Shown one piece after another: positions 1 through 11,215 of a stretch of 64,000 nt of DNA. Positions within the stretch are counted from its first letter, which is position 1. Every line of letters begins with the position of its first letter. Below the pieces are notes generated by a model. It was not told the DNA's origin and made no database searches. It was given only the letters and a program-made list of their open reading frames with translations. The position numbers were made by a program, and so were the translations under genes. The stretch lies in contig JAJJXM010000005.1 in assembly GCA_024516155.1 (NCBI GenBank), forward strand, positions 558,001 through 622,000, read 5' to 3'. The stretch comes from Pyronema omphalodes. Its lineage: Eukaryota > Ascomycota > Pezizomycetes > Pezizales > Pyronemataceae.

Positions 1-180
1 TCTACTGATTGGGACTCGGCGATTGACCTTAATTCTCCTACAACTTTATCACCAACCTCTGTTAACTCTCCGGAGCTATTCGAAGCTCACAAACCAGAAA
101 GTGAACCTTCACCATCTATTCGCCAGCCTATTCCTATGCGGTATCCGGAAGAGGAAGATTTGGATACTGAATCTAAATGA
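1..180 (+). CDS. 3' end of an unidentified gene cut by the window edge
   Basis: Reading frame 1 is open from the first base to a TGA at 178-180 and gives 59 residues, rich in Ser, Pro and acidic residues and ending in a PEEEDLDTESK tail. The composition is that of a disordered protein C-terminus, not of random DNA, and AT-rich non-coding sequence follows at once. The start and any domains lie outside the window, so no function can be given. An ATG-started ORF at 23-226 in another frame overlaps it and is taken as a shadow. Confidence 0.5.
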   Translation, partial: STDWDSAIDLNSPTTLSPTSVNSPELFEAHKPESEPSPSIRQPIPMRYPEEEDLDTESK

Positions 181-874
181 TGTCACTATCTATGCAATGG
201 CTTGTTTTTTCTTTTGTAAATATTGATTGAATCATGAGTTAGACTTTCATGGTTGCTTAGCGAAATGTATATAGCTATTTATATAATTATATCTTTATAG
301 ATATGATATTGCAAATGCAAGTCTTTTGTTTAGTTCCTCTAGTGAAACAAACTTTTGGTATAGTGTCTCACAGCCGCGCGCGTGCGTCTCGACCGATCAC
401 AAGAGCCGGTTTCCGGTAGCTCTGGCTAAATGGCTTTCTGCATCATGCAATACATCACGGACTAGAATCTGAATAAAAGTTGATATGACATGCATGCTTG
501 GGTGATGGAGAATGTCGCTAAAAACACGTTGACTAGAGGCGTCCCCACACATACTTGGCGAGGGAGCGGCTATGTATGTAGGGATGCTGCTATGCAATAC
601 ATACGGCTACGGTTTGTAAGATACATGAAAATACCTTTATGACATATATTTCGAAATTGTAACTTTTACCGATTCTCTTCCTTTAAAACTTCTTGTAGCT
701 TATCCATGGTGTTGATTTTGCACATTTCTCGGCAAATTAATCGCGTGTCATCGCGTCGATCCTGCTATACGCGCATCTAGCTTACTCCAGAACCACCTGA
801 CCACGCGAACTAGTCCAGGGCTTGTAACTCCTCGCATCAACACGTCACACTCATTCTCCACCTCTCTCAAAGTC
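181..874. other. Intergenic region
   Basis: This is AT-rich 3' flank of the preceding gene followed by the probable promoter and 5' UTR of the Nup98-motif gene. I see no RNA gene, repeat or supported ORF. Confidence 0.5.
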
Positions 875-2440
875 ATGACAGAGTTCCTCGATATCTTTTC
901 AAATCCATGGTCCGACAGTGTATCTCCGGGTGATAACCTGTCGGGGGGAAGAAGTACAGAGGATTCTTCTACCATTCCAAGAACCGTTCCAGTCGCCGAA
1001 AATGAGGACGACAGGGATTCTACCTCAACAGCTTTGATAGCTTCAGAACCCGAACAGTCTGAGCATGAAGATACAGAGGGACTACCTGGAACAGAAACGG
1101 AAGCAGGAACGGAAACGGAAACGGAAACTGATCCAGATGCCACAGAAACTGAGTCGGAAGTTGAGACGGTAACCGAGGGTAGTGGATTCATCAAAAAGAA
1201 AAAGACTGCAGAGCAGCTGAGAAAACAGGCAGCTTCTAAGCACGGTGGATCACATCAAGAGGAAGGGGAGTCATCTGGAAACAAGACAATAGCCCAGGAA
1301 GAGGCAGAGTTAGCACGACAGCTCCAGAATGAACTACTTCTAGAGGAGGTATCCGCGGAAAAGGTACTAGATACACCAGTGCTAACGCCACCCGGAACAC
1401 CACCGCGAAACGGACCAATTGAACCAGATGAAGACGAGGCGGAAGAGGAAAAGGCATTGCTGGAGTTTGAGCTATGCAAGCTACGCATCGACGCCTATGT
1501 TCTTGAGGACGAACTGAAAGAGGTTCGAAGAGAAAAACAGATACTGGAAACCCAGAATCAGAATCTCACCGAGCGGGTATTACGAGAGGTTACAGAATCA
1601 CAACGGCTACGACAAGAACTCGAATCAACTAAGGAGCAGTTACGAAAAGCTCTGTACCTCGGAGTAAGAGCTAGAGCACCACCTCCTAAACCTTCGAAAC
1701 CACAATTTGGCTTTCCTGGTCCATTACGGACTAGACTTCCTCCGGTCGATCCACCGCCCTTCAAAGAATACGTAGGGATGCAACAAGTAGGATTTGGCCA
1801 GTTGGCCCAGCAAGTCAGTGAACCTATCCCAAGCTTCAGTGAGGCTCTCAAGGCGGCACACGAGAGTATGGTATCGGCAAAGAAACCGGAGCCTTTTGGC
1901 AAACCCGTGAATACCAACACAGCCACCGTTCCCGCCAAATCAATTTTCGAAGTCCAAAGAAACCTCCCGTCCGGTTAGTTTCCCTTCATTCCTTCCTCCC
2001 AGTAATTTCACCAACTCTAACCCCAAAAAGCAACCTTCTACTACGAACCATACCAAGAAGCCAAGGGCTCCACTCCCATCTCTACAGTTGACCAAATTTA
2101 TCAACACATCAGCGCCGTAGCTCCCTACCGCAACATGTCACCCGAAGAGCTTCGGCTTGTCGATTACCAACGCGGCTACCGATTCCCAGTTCCTGGTACA
2201 CCTGTACCACTCCTAGTTTCTGTACCTCCAGCATTCCCACCGCCACTTTTGCCGCCCCCGAAGGAAATGTTTCTTAAGAAACAAGGACCCGAACCAGAAC
2301 AGTTTAAACCAGTCATTTGGAACGAAGGTGGCGTGTTTATACAGTTGCATAATATTGCTTTTATGCCGGGTTATGTTCAGAAATCGCCTGAGGAATTGAG
2401 ATTGGAACATTATGAGTTGGGGTGGAGATATAAGTTTTAG
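875..2440 (+). CDS. Acidic coiled-coil protein with two Nup98-like SPEELRL motifs
   Basis: Two exons, 875-1973 and 2031-2440, give 502 aa. The 57-bp intron has a GTTAGT donor, a CTCTAAC branch site and an AAAAG acceptor; splicing removes an in-frame TAG and joins two open frames in phase. Residues 1-190 are acidic and Ser/Thr/Glu-rich, about 190-262 form a Leu/Glu/Arg heptad-like coiled coil, and a Pro-rich linker follows. The C-terminus carries two copies of a motif: IYQHISAVAPYRNMSPEELR followed by LVDYQRGYRF, and later IAFMPGYVQKSPEELRLEHY followed by ELGWRYKF. The pattern (aromatic, I-x-x-MP-Y, SPEELRL-x-x-Y-x-x-G) matches the conserved segment of fungal Nup98/Nup116/Nup100 nucleoporins. 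There are no FG repeats and no autoproteolytic domain, so it is not Nup98 itself. A nuclear-pore or Nup98-mimic role is inference. Confidence 0.6.
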
Positions 2441-2789
2441 GTGGGATAGACGCAGGAAGAGGAAAGGAGGGGAAAGAAAAGGGAGGAGGAATATCCTGGG
2501 ATTTTGTTGGCTCTATATATATACGTATATATAATGTTTAGAGTATCGTTCGAGATGGGGTGTGTGGTTTTGTAGCTGTGTATATGGCGCATGGGGCGTG
2601 GGGCATGGGGTGTGCGGCATGAGGTGTGGGGTAATGACATTGTGAAGAGTTGGTTCATGACAACAGATACATCTACAGAAACTCTAATGCTAGAGTATCT
2701 TATCGACTTGTTTTTACCGGTTTCTATGGAAAATAATGATTATTGACTTTTACCTTCTGCTTCTTTTTTTTTTTTTTTGCTTACGAGAT
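2441..2789. other. 3' flank of the SPEELRL-motif gene
   Basis: The stretch holds a GA-rich block, a short TA microsatellite, G-rich near-repeats of GGGGCATGGGGTGT type at 2583-2635 and a T-run at 2765-2778. No gene is visible. Confidence 0.5.
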
Positions 2790-4290
<1,501 letters not shown>

Positions 4291-5145
4291 TATACTTCAG
4301 TCACAACCCAACAGTCACAACCCAGCAGTAACAGCTCTACACTTCCTCCCGAGTTAATTCCCACTTATTTATTCTTCCCAAAATTTATTCTTCTCATGTT
4401 TATTCTTCCCATGTTTATTCTTCCCATGTTTATTATTCCCACTTATTTTATTCACTTATTTATTCTTCTCATGTTTACTATATTTTACTATATTTTACTG
4501 TATTTCTTTTATTTATTGTATTTATTTCTCTCTCTCTCTGTGTGTGTGTATAGAATCTGTAGAATCTGTAGAATCTATAGAATCCCACAATCGCTACACT
4601 ATGCTTCTGCAATGCTTCTGCTATGCTATGGCATATTCACACAATACATTCCACAATCAATCGCACAATCAATCCACAATCACTCATTCTGAACCACACA
4701 ATCGATCCAATCAATCCAAATAGCAACCCAAACAAACAAACGAAAAAAAAAGAGAACAAGAACAACCATATCCCAAACCAAACCAAACCAAGCCAAAAAG
4801 GTTATAAAAACCAACAAACAACAAACAAACAAAAGAAAAAAAAGTTAAAAAAGTGATTGTACAAGAAAAAAGCAACCCCATCTTTTTCTCAAATCCAAAA
4901 GACGCGTAAAAAATCAAAAAACGCCCAAGATATTTCATAAACCCCACTCCGTGCCAAAAAAAAAAAAGACCAAAAAGAAAGCCGAAAAAAAAAAATCCCT
5001 GTACAAAAAAACACAAGCATAGAAAGTAAAGTAAAGTAAAGACAAGTAAAATAAAATAAAATAAAATAAAAGTTTGACAATAGGTTTTCCAGTTGTCAAA
5101 ATAGCATAGCATAGCTGCACTTTGCTTCGCTTTGCTTTGCTACGC
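4291..5145. other. Low-complexity intergenic DNA
   Basis: It contains TTTATTCTTCCCATG repeats (about 4370-4450), AGAATCTGT repeats (about 4553-4580), A-rich tracts with AACAAAC and AAATAAAAT runs, and a CTTTGCTTTGC run ending at the 3' end of the next gene. ORFs here have homopolymer composition and are not accepted. Confidence 0.6.
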
Positions 5146-5823
5146 TCAAGCCCTCCGGGGACCTTTCGCTTTCAAAATCCTCTTTCTTCGGTTCTTTACA
5201 CCGATTGCACCGACCAAGTTTTCCCAACGTTTTCCTACACTTCTAGAATCTCCTTTTCCTAGACTCCTTGCACATTCCTCCCAATCACTTTTAGATAATT
5301 GTAACCTTCCCAAAACCATTTCAACCAATTGTCTATCATCATCATCTGTCCAGTCCATGATCTCTAGGTCATCATCGTCGCTTTCGGGGGCTTGTTGTCT
5401 CAACGGGAAACCACGGTTCGGGGGTGGTGGAGGTGTTGACATGCGAACGCGTTTTCTCTGTGGGGTAGCAAACAAATCGCGAGGTTGTTGTTCTTTATCA
5501 GAAACCGGGGAGGTAGGAAGTTGATGTTCGTAGGTAGTACGCGTTCGCTTGTTGACACCACGGGGTGCAGGAAGGCGGGCGATGTTGTGGTTTGCGCGTC
5601 TCAGAGGCGTGCGCGGTGCCTCGGACCTTGCGGCGACGCGTCTTTTAGGAAGCGCGGAGGTAGTAAGGGGTGCTGGGGTACTGGAAAGCATTTGTTGGAG
5701 GCGACGACATGTCTGCATTACGGTGGAGCTGGCGCTGATGGCTTCGACGGGGGGAGAATGGTAGGGAGTACGAGCGAGAGAAGGCGCAAGGAAGTCGCAA
5801 GGAAGTGCGCTGGGAAGAAGCAT
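5146..5823 (-). CDS. SANT/Myb-like domain protein
   Basis: An uninterrupted 225-aa ORF begins at an ATG. Residues 1-155 are disordered, Pro/Ser/Arg-rich and include basic stretches (PKRRVAARSEAPRTPLRRA, RKRVRMSTPPPPP) and an acidic patch SDDDDLEIMDW. Residues about 156-210 form a SANT/Myb-like helical unit: DWTDDDDRQLVEMVLGRL, then SDWEECARSLGKGDSRSVGK and RWENLV, which gives the three spaced aromatic residues expected (W158, W180, W199 approximately). A basic tail KNRRKRILKAKGPRRA follows. By analogy it should bind DNA or histone tails in the nucleus; the target is unknown. Composition differs sharply from the low-complexity flanks. There is no sign of an intron. Confidence 0.65.
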   Translation of the reverse strand: MLLPSALPCDFLAPSLARTPYHSPPVEAISASSTVMQTCRRLQQMLSSTPAPLTTSALPKRRVAARSEAPRTPLRRANHNIARLPAPRGVNKRTRTTYEHQLPTSPVSDKEQQPRDLFATPQRKRVRMSTPPPPPNRGFPLRQQAPESDDDDLEIMDWTDDDDRQLVEMVLGRLQLSKSDWEECARSLGKGDSRSVGKRWENLVGAIGVKNRRKRILKAKGPRRA

Positions 5824-6985
5824 TGTTTCGGTTGTGGATTGTGTTTCGTTTGATAAAAAAAAGTGAGGGTGAAGGTGATGAGGTTGAAAGACGCGCCGCG
5901 TGCTGTGTTAAAACGTATTCGGTGTTGACGTTTTCGGTGTTGATGATTTGGTGGAAAGACAGGCGAGACAGGCGATTTTTGTGCGTTGGCGGATGACTGC
6001 AGCAGCTGTGCTGGGGTCGCGCAAAGCAGTGACAAGTGGCAGACTACTTTAAGTACCGCCTAGGAAGATGCAGAGGCCGTGTGTCGACAGATGGATGGCG
6101 GAGAAAGCAGCGATAGTGACGTCTAAGAATGCAACTTGTTGTGCAGGACGCTGCAGCGGAGGCTGAAGTTGGGGGGGGGGGGGGGGGGGTGTGGTTTGTG
6201 GGAGGAGGAGGTTGAATTGCAGGAGGAGGGTCGAATGGAGAGAGGATGAACGGGCGATGGTGGGTGACAGTGGGTAGAGTCTAGACTAGTAGTGTGTGTG
6301 GTGCGGACGGGGAACTACACAGCAGGGTGACAAGCAGAGGCGACAAGGCGCAAAGCGAGAGACAGGCAAGCAGGAAAAACAGACGACGGACGGGCAACAG
6401 CCAGGAAAAGCGAGCGAGCGAGCGAGCGAGGGAGGCAGCGAGGGAGGAAGGGAAGGGAAAGGAAGGGAGGGTGGCCGGGCGTCAAGTGGTGTGGTGGGTG
6501 GACGGGTGTGTGGTGGGTGGTGGGTGGTGGGTGGTCTGGGTAAAGTCGTGTGTGGAACCATCGATTTTGGAGTGTCTCATCCATCCGAAAGGGGTCCACC
6601 ACAGACCCCCTACCCAAGCCCTTCCTGCCTTAACCAGACGCACGCCATTCCACAAGTAGTTGGAACCACAGGAAAGCATGCAAAACTAATTCCCATTTGG
6701 AATAGTCTCGCAAAGCGAGAAATGAATTTATCGCCAATTGCTAACGCTCATTCTGATTGGCCAGAACCCGCCTCGTCGCGTCGATAAGAAAAAAAAAGGT
6801 CGGTCAGCGGCGGCGGCGGGTGGCAGGTAAAATAAATAAAAATAAAAATAAAAAATAAAAATAATTAAAATCCTCACGAAATGCAGCTTCCGCACGTCGC
6901 CAATGCAGGTCGATCACAGTTTGCAAAATGCAATTGCCTCGCGCGACGTGCAACCGTTGTTTGTGCACAACAAAAATGCCCAAGT
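5824..6985. other. Upstream region with G-run and GA-rich tracts
   Basis: This is the likely promoter of the SANT gene on its right-hand side, then a 19-20 base G-run near 6170-6189, GAGC/GGGA-rich strand-asymmetric sequence at 6410-6475 and GTGGTGGG repeats near 6490-6535. ORFs on both strands here follow the purine bias and are rejected as genes. Confidence 0.5.
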
Positions 6986-6996
6986 CCCTATGGTAC
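6986..6996 (+). repeat. Left terminal inverted repeat with AGT duplication
   Basis: CCCTATGGTAC is directly preceded by AGT at 6983-6985. It matches the right end in 10 of 11 bases. The motif TGTATATGTT recurs inside both ends (near 7028 and, inverted, near 14990). Confidence 0.7.
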
Positions 6997-7115
6997 GTGT
7001 AATGGTATAAGTTTTATACAGTTTTTCTGTATATGTTTGCCTAGTGGGATAGAACAGGTTTATGATTTAGATATACATTTTTAAACATATGATATACCCG
7101 TTTATACCACTACGG

Positions 7116-7330
7116 AAGAAATACAAACGCGGGGATAACAAAAAGATATAACCTTCCACGAGAAATACAATCCAGTAGATAACAAAAAGATATAACATTA
7201 TATAAAATATACCATTCCGTAGATAAAAAAGAGATATAACATCCTATGAAATATACAATCTCATGGATAAAACAAAGATAAACATTTTGTCACAAATACA
7301 ATCGCGTGAATATAACAAAGAAATAATTTC
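7116..7330 (+). repeat. Left subterminal array, five ~44-bp units
   Basis: Units begin with a GAAATACAA-like motif near 7118, 7162, 7204, 7248 and 7292 and continue into GATAACAAAAAGATATAAC-like sequence. Period is about 44 bp with divergence. In CACTA elements such subterminal repeats bind transposon-encoded proteins; that role here is inference. Confidence 0.75.
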
Positions 7331-7415
7331 CCAATATGAACAAAAGATTTGTAGAACTAATGTGGTGGACTTGTTTATTTAGACGAGCACTACTGAACTA
7401 TATGATAAAAAGAAA

Positions 7416-7592
7416 AAAAACAAAAAACAAAAAACAAAAAACAAAAAACAAAAAACAAAAAACAAAAAACAAAAAACAAAAAACAAAAAACAAAAAACAA
7501 AAAACAAAAAACAAAAAACAAAAAACAAAAAACAAAAAACAAAAAACAAAAAACAAAAAACAAAAAACAAAAAACAAAAAACAAAAAAAACC
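7416..7592 (+). repeat. (AAAAAAC)n array
   Basis: About 25 perfect copies of a 7-bp unit, followed to 7975 by irregular A-rich sequence with AAACCA and GAAAA motifs. All six frames look open or repetitive in places because of composition only. It lies 3' of the unknown transposon gene. Confidence 0.9.
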
Positions 7593-7983
7593 ACAACGGG
7601 GAAAACTAAAATGGGCGAAAAAAAAAAAAAAAAACCATAGCGGAGAATACCAAAAAAACCACTTTAACCCAAACAGTCTAAATAACCGAAAAACAAACCA
7701 TAACCGAAAAAACTGAAATAACCACAGAAACTGCAAAAACAAAAAAAAAACAAAAATTCCAAAAAAAAAAACACTGAAGAAACCAGAAAAAAAGAACAAG
7801 AAAACAAAACAAAACAAAAATAACCAAAAAAATAACGGCAAGAAAGTTCAAAACCATAACCAAAAAAACTAAAAAAACGAAAAATATCAAAAATGGCAAA
7901 AAAAAAAAACTGAAGAAACCAAAAAAAAACCAGAAAACAAAACAAAAAAAAAAACATAAGAACAAGAAGGTTCAAGAAGACAT

Positions 7984-9474
7984 CTATTCTGATGCAAACC
8001 GTTCGTGATCTTTATTACGCCGTTGCCTCAGCTCATATCCAGCTCTCTGCAGTCTTTTAGTTAGTATTTTTTCCGCTGCAAGGCTGATGTTCTGCTTTTT
8101 TTTTTCTGTTTTTTTCACCTTCCTGCCATTACGTGTGGTAGCCTGAGAAACTCCCAGGTCAGCCGATATAGCATCAATTTCCTCCTCTACCAGTAGCCTG
8201 CCATCTGCACCTTGTGCAATGGTTCCGGATTCGGGGCGAGTGATAGCTCGTGATGCGGATGACCCGGGAGGAGCTGTTGAATGGTTATATGTTGGTGTTT
8301 GTTGTGATGGAACGCATTGGCGATTATCAGGATACTCGGGCAACTCAGTGAGATTCTCAAAACCCTAGAATATCCTGTTAATACGCTGGGTCACAATCGA
8401 AGGGTTCAAACACCTACAGTATAGTTATGATCATTGTCATCATAATCCTCTTGCCCGATCCAGCTCCACTTCACAAGGCGCAAGAAGAAACTGTCCCCAG
8501 TCGAGAAAATCTTTTGCAGTTCATCTGCAAAGGCAAGAACTTGCCATTCTCTTTCTTTGTTTGTAGTGGGCTTAACAACATAACATTGTTGCGCCGTGTC
8601 CAATGGCAAATACAGACCTATCTGGTACTCTAAGTCATTCCAGCTGATATCCGCATCAACAGTAATGACCCCAATCCACTCCAGTAGGAAGTGTTTGGTC
8701 CGATCTGGGGACAGTGAAGAATGAGCTGGTTGAGTGCTCATTGGTGATAGGGAAGATAATGGGGAGGTGGATCGTAGATAATCCGGTAGAATAAGTGCGG
8801 AGTCATCATTGATATCAACACTCTCGTCCATTGAAGATTGCGATTGCGGGTTTTCGGGTAATACTGCGCTTGGAAGTGACTGAGTCTGAGAAGGGATTAC
8901 AGCGGCAAGGCTGTTATCAGTAGGTGACCAGTGCATATTTGATTGAGAAGATTCTTACAGTCTTTTTTCTATTCGGCTGTCGAAGGTAGACCTTGATCTT
9001 CTTCTTATTCTTGAATGGGGTTGGTCGAGGATTGTTCTGATTTTGTGCACACCCCGTAGCATTCTGTTTCAACTGGTTCCTCCTCTTTGTTCTATTATTC
9101 CTCACCGTGTCCTGGCAAATTTGCTTCAAAATTATCTCAATGACATGCTTCGTCCACCCATAGAGTGGTCCAAACAATCTGTGTGCACAATTAATTGCCA
9201 CAAACCATTCTTTAGGAGGCCAATGAGAGAATGGGCGGTCCAGGGGAATCTTATGTTCAAGGGTCAGGTGTCTAACCACCTCTTGTCTCCGTGCCTGGAC
9301 TTCTTTGCGACAATTTGGGTTAACCCCCATTGCCCTATTAACATGCCAACGATGATTTTCCACCCATTCCTCCCTACCAATTAGACGCTTATCATTGGCA
9401 TCGTACGTGCAGAGCTGTTCTTCGTCATCAGAATCCTGCAGACGAGGGTCAATGTTAGAACCATTCGATGACAT
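7984..9474 (-). CDS. Second transposon gene, 451-aa basic protein of unknown function
   Basis: Three exons on the minus strand: 9474-8959, 8885-8418 and 8355-7984. The 73-bp intron has a GTAAGA donor and TTCTCAG acceptor; the 62-bp intron has a GTAGGT donor, a GTATTAAC branch and a TTTTGAG acceptor. Both joins are phase 0 and remove in-frame stops. Exon 1 encodes an acidic start, a Trp-rich segment (REEWVENHRWHVNRAMG, HWPPKEWFVAINCAHRLFGP) and a basic end (NRTKRRNQLKQ, KNKKKIKV). Exon 2 is Ser-rich, then has a compact hydrophobic part (LLEWIGVITVDADISWNDLE; YQIGLYLPLD). Exon 3 ends basic (KVKKTEKKKQN, KRLQRAGYELRQRRNKD). I recognise no family. It sits inside the CACTA element, divergent from the transposase, the position where a TnpA-like accessory protein would be expected; that role is inference. 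Confidence 0.65.
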
Positions 9475-10531
9475 TTTGTTTTTTTGTTTCGATTAACTGA
9501 GGTTTGCGAGCAAGATGTTTTCGATTCCGAGGTACGTTGCCCACCAGATTGACAAGACCGGGGACTGATATACCCTCTGTCCTTGATCCCTGTTTTACTG
9601 AAACCAATTAGTTCTTGATTTCCGGAATTCCACCCGCACCTTGATGTGATCATGACGTCAATATTGATCCACAACCTCACTCGCCGTCAAGCCAACCACT
9701 ATACATCTCCCAAACTCGCTACAGCAACACTAGACCAACAGCCGGTTCCCTAGAACCGCAACCTCTCCGTAACGTACGGATGGGAGGCATACTCCTCCTA
9801 CGATACTGGAGCGCCACTCCCTCACGAAAATCCAACCGCAAACGCTTCCCATATGCTACGAACCCTCATATCAACCTACCCGATAACACACTCCCAATAT
9901 CTACGACCCTCATTTCAACCTACCCGATAACACACTTCCAATATCCTACGAACCCTCATTTCAACCTGCCTGATAACACACTCCCATCTCGACCATATCA
10001 GCAGAAACGAGGATATCGACAGCGTTGAGATAGACAGAAGGAAGGAACCGGCGTTCCAGGTTATCGTTCTGGTAAGTTCGAAAGTTTATGTTGCACTTTT
10101 GTTATGGCAAAGAAACCGCAGGCGAAGCCGACGAAAACGCATCTATTTCCAGCTGTAATCGCGAAGACGTACGTACTTTGTGACGAAGGCGGCGATAGTT
10201 GTAAACGGAGGTGATCCCTAGGTGATGCCAACAATTATGAGGGGGAGTGAAAAATGAAGCGAGGGGAAATATATCCTTATCTCACCTCTTTTTTTTTTCT
10301 TTCCATGCGGAATCCCATCATTTATGTGTTTGCATTTAAAAAGACTATTCGCTGACCTCATCGGGGATGTGCAGGGATCTGGGGGAGGTCCAGCCGAAGG
10401 AAACGTTTCTGGATATCTGATACGAAGCACCGCAACGAATGGGTCGAAAAACTCAGTATTGGCAGTTGATGCGGGAACACATTTATCGGAGATTATTAAA
10501 ATACTGGAAGAAAATGACAGAAACTCTAAAA
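9475..10531. other. Divergent intergenic region of the transposon
   Basis: This part separates the two transposon genes and should carry the promoter of the minus-strand gene. Apart from three 45-bp repeats and a T-run at 10289-10298 I see no conserved signal; the ORFs on either strand are short and biased. Confidence 0.5.
9856..9988 (+). repeat. Three 45-bp direct repeats
   Basis: Units start at 9856, 9901 and 9946 with CTACGAACCCTCAT-like sequence and contain CAACCTACCCGATAACACAC. They differ at only a few positions. They lie in the divergent region of the CACTA element. Confidence 0.85.
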
Positions 10532-11098
10532 TGTTTGGGGGGTGTGAAGGGAGTGTGTGAGGAGAATTTCTTTTTTTCCAAGAGTCAAGCTACTGTTGCA
10601 TTTTCGAAATGGTGTTTGGGGGGTGTGAAGGGAGTGTGTGAGGAGAATTTCATTTTTTCCAGGGGTCAAGCTACTGTTGCATTTTCGAAATGGTGTTTGG
10701 AGGGTGTTAAGGGAGTGTGTGAGGAGAATTTCATTTTTTCCAGGGGTCAAGCTACTGTTGCATTTTCGAAATGGTGTTTGGGGGGTGTGAAGGGAGTGTG
10801 TGAGGAGAATTTCTTTTTTTCCAGGGGTCAAGCTACTGTTGCATTTTCGAGATGGTGTTTGGGGGGTGTGAAGGGAGTGTGTGAGGAGAATTTCTTTTTT
10901 TCCAGGGGTCAATCTACTGTTGCATTTTCGAGATGGTGTTTGGGGGGTGTTAAGGGAGTGTGTGAGGAGAATTTCTTTTTTTCCAGGGGTCAAGCTACTG
11001 TTGCATTTTCGAGATGGTGTTTGGGGGGTGTTAAGGGAGTGTGTGAGGAGAATTTCTTTTTTTCCAGGGGTCAAGCTACTGTTGAATTTTCGAAATTT
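10532..11098 (+). repeat. Seven tandem 81-bp units before the transposase
   Basis: Units start at 10532 and every 81 bp to 11018. Each contains AGGGAGTGTGTGAGGAGAAT, a T-run, CCAGGGGTCAAGCTACTGTT and ATTTTCGARATGG. Differences between units are a few substitutions. Because 81 is divisible by three, open frames run through it on both strands (27-residue peptide repeats), but there is no other coding sign. It ends 118 bp before the transposase ATG, so promoter or transposase-binding array is the natural guess. Confidence 0.9.
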
Positions 11099-11215
11099 TA
11101 TCCCAACGCTTGCCTGCGCCTATGTAGCGACTGTGACTTCTTGTGAACCATCCACCTCTACCACATACAATCAAACAGAACAAGAGACACCTTCTTCACA
11201 TAGGCCACGGTCACC

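Noticed and set aside
748..1194. 148-aa minus ORF opposite the SPEELRL-motif gene
   Set aside because: Antisense shadow of the acidic Glu/Thr repeat region of exon 1.
6294..6787. Overlapping ORFs on both strands
   Set aside because: Purine-biased GA/GT-rich DNA with no motif; several starts are weak.
7336..7975. ORFs of KTKNKKQ or FFVFCFLF repeats
   Set aside because: Translation of the AAAAAAC array and the A-rich stretch.
10439..11146. 235-aa plus and 182-aa minus ORFs through the 81-bp array
   Set aside because: The period is divisible by three and both strands are open. No other coding sign is present and it abuts the transposase promoter region.
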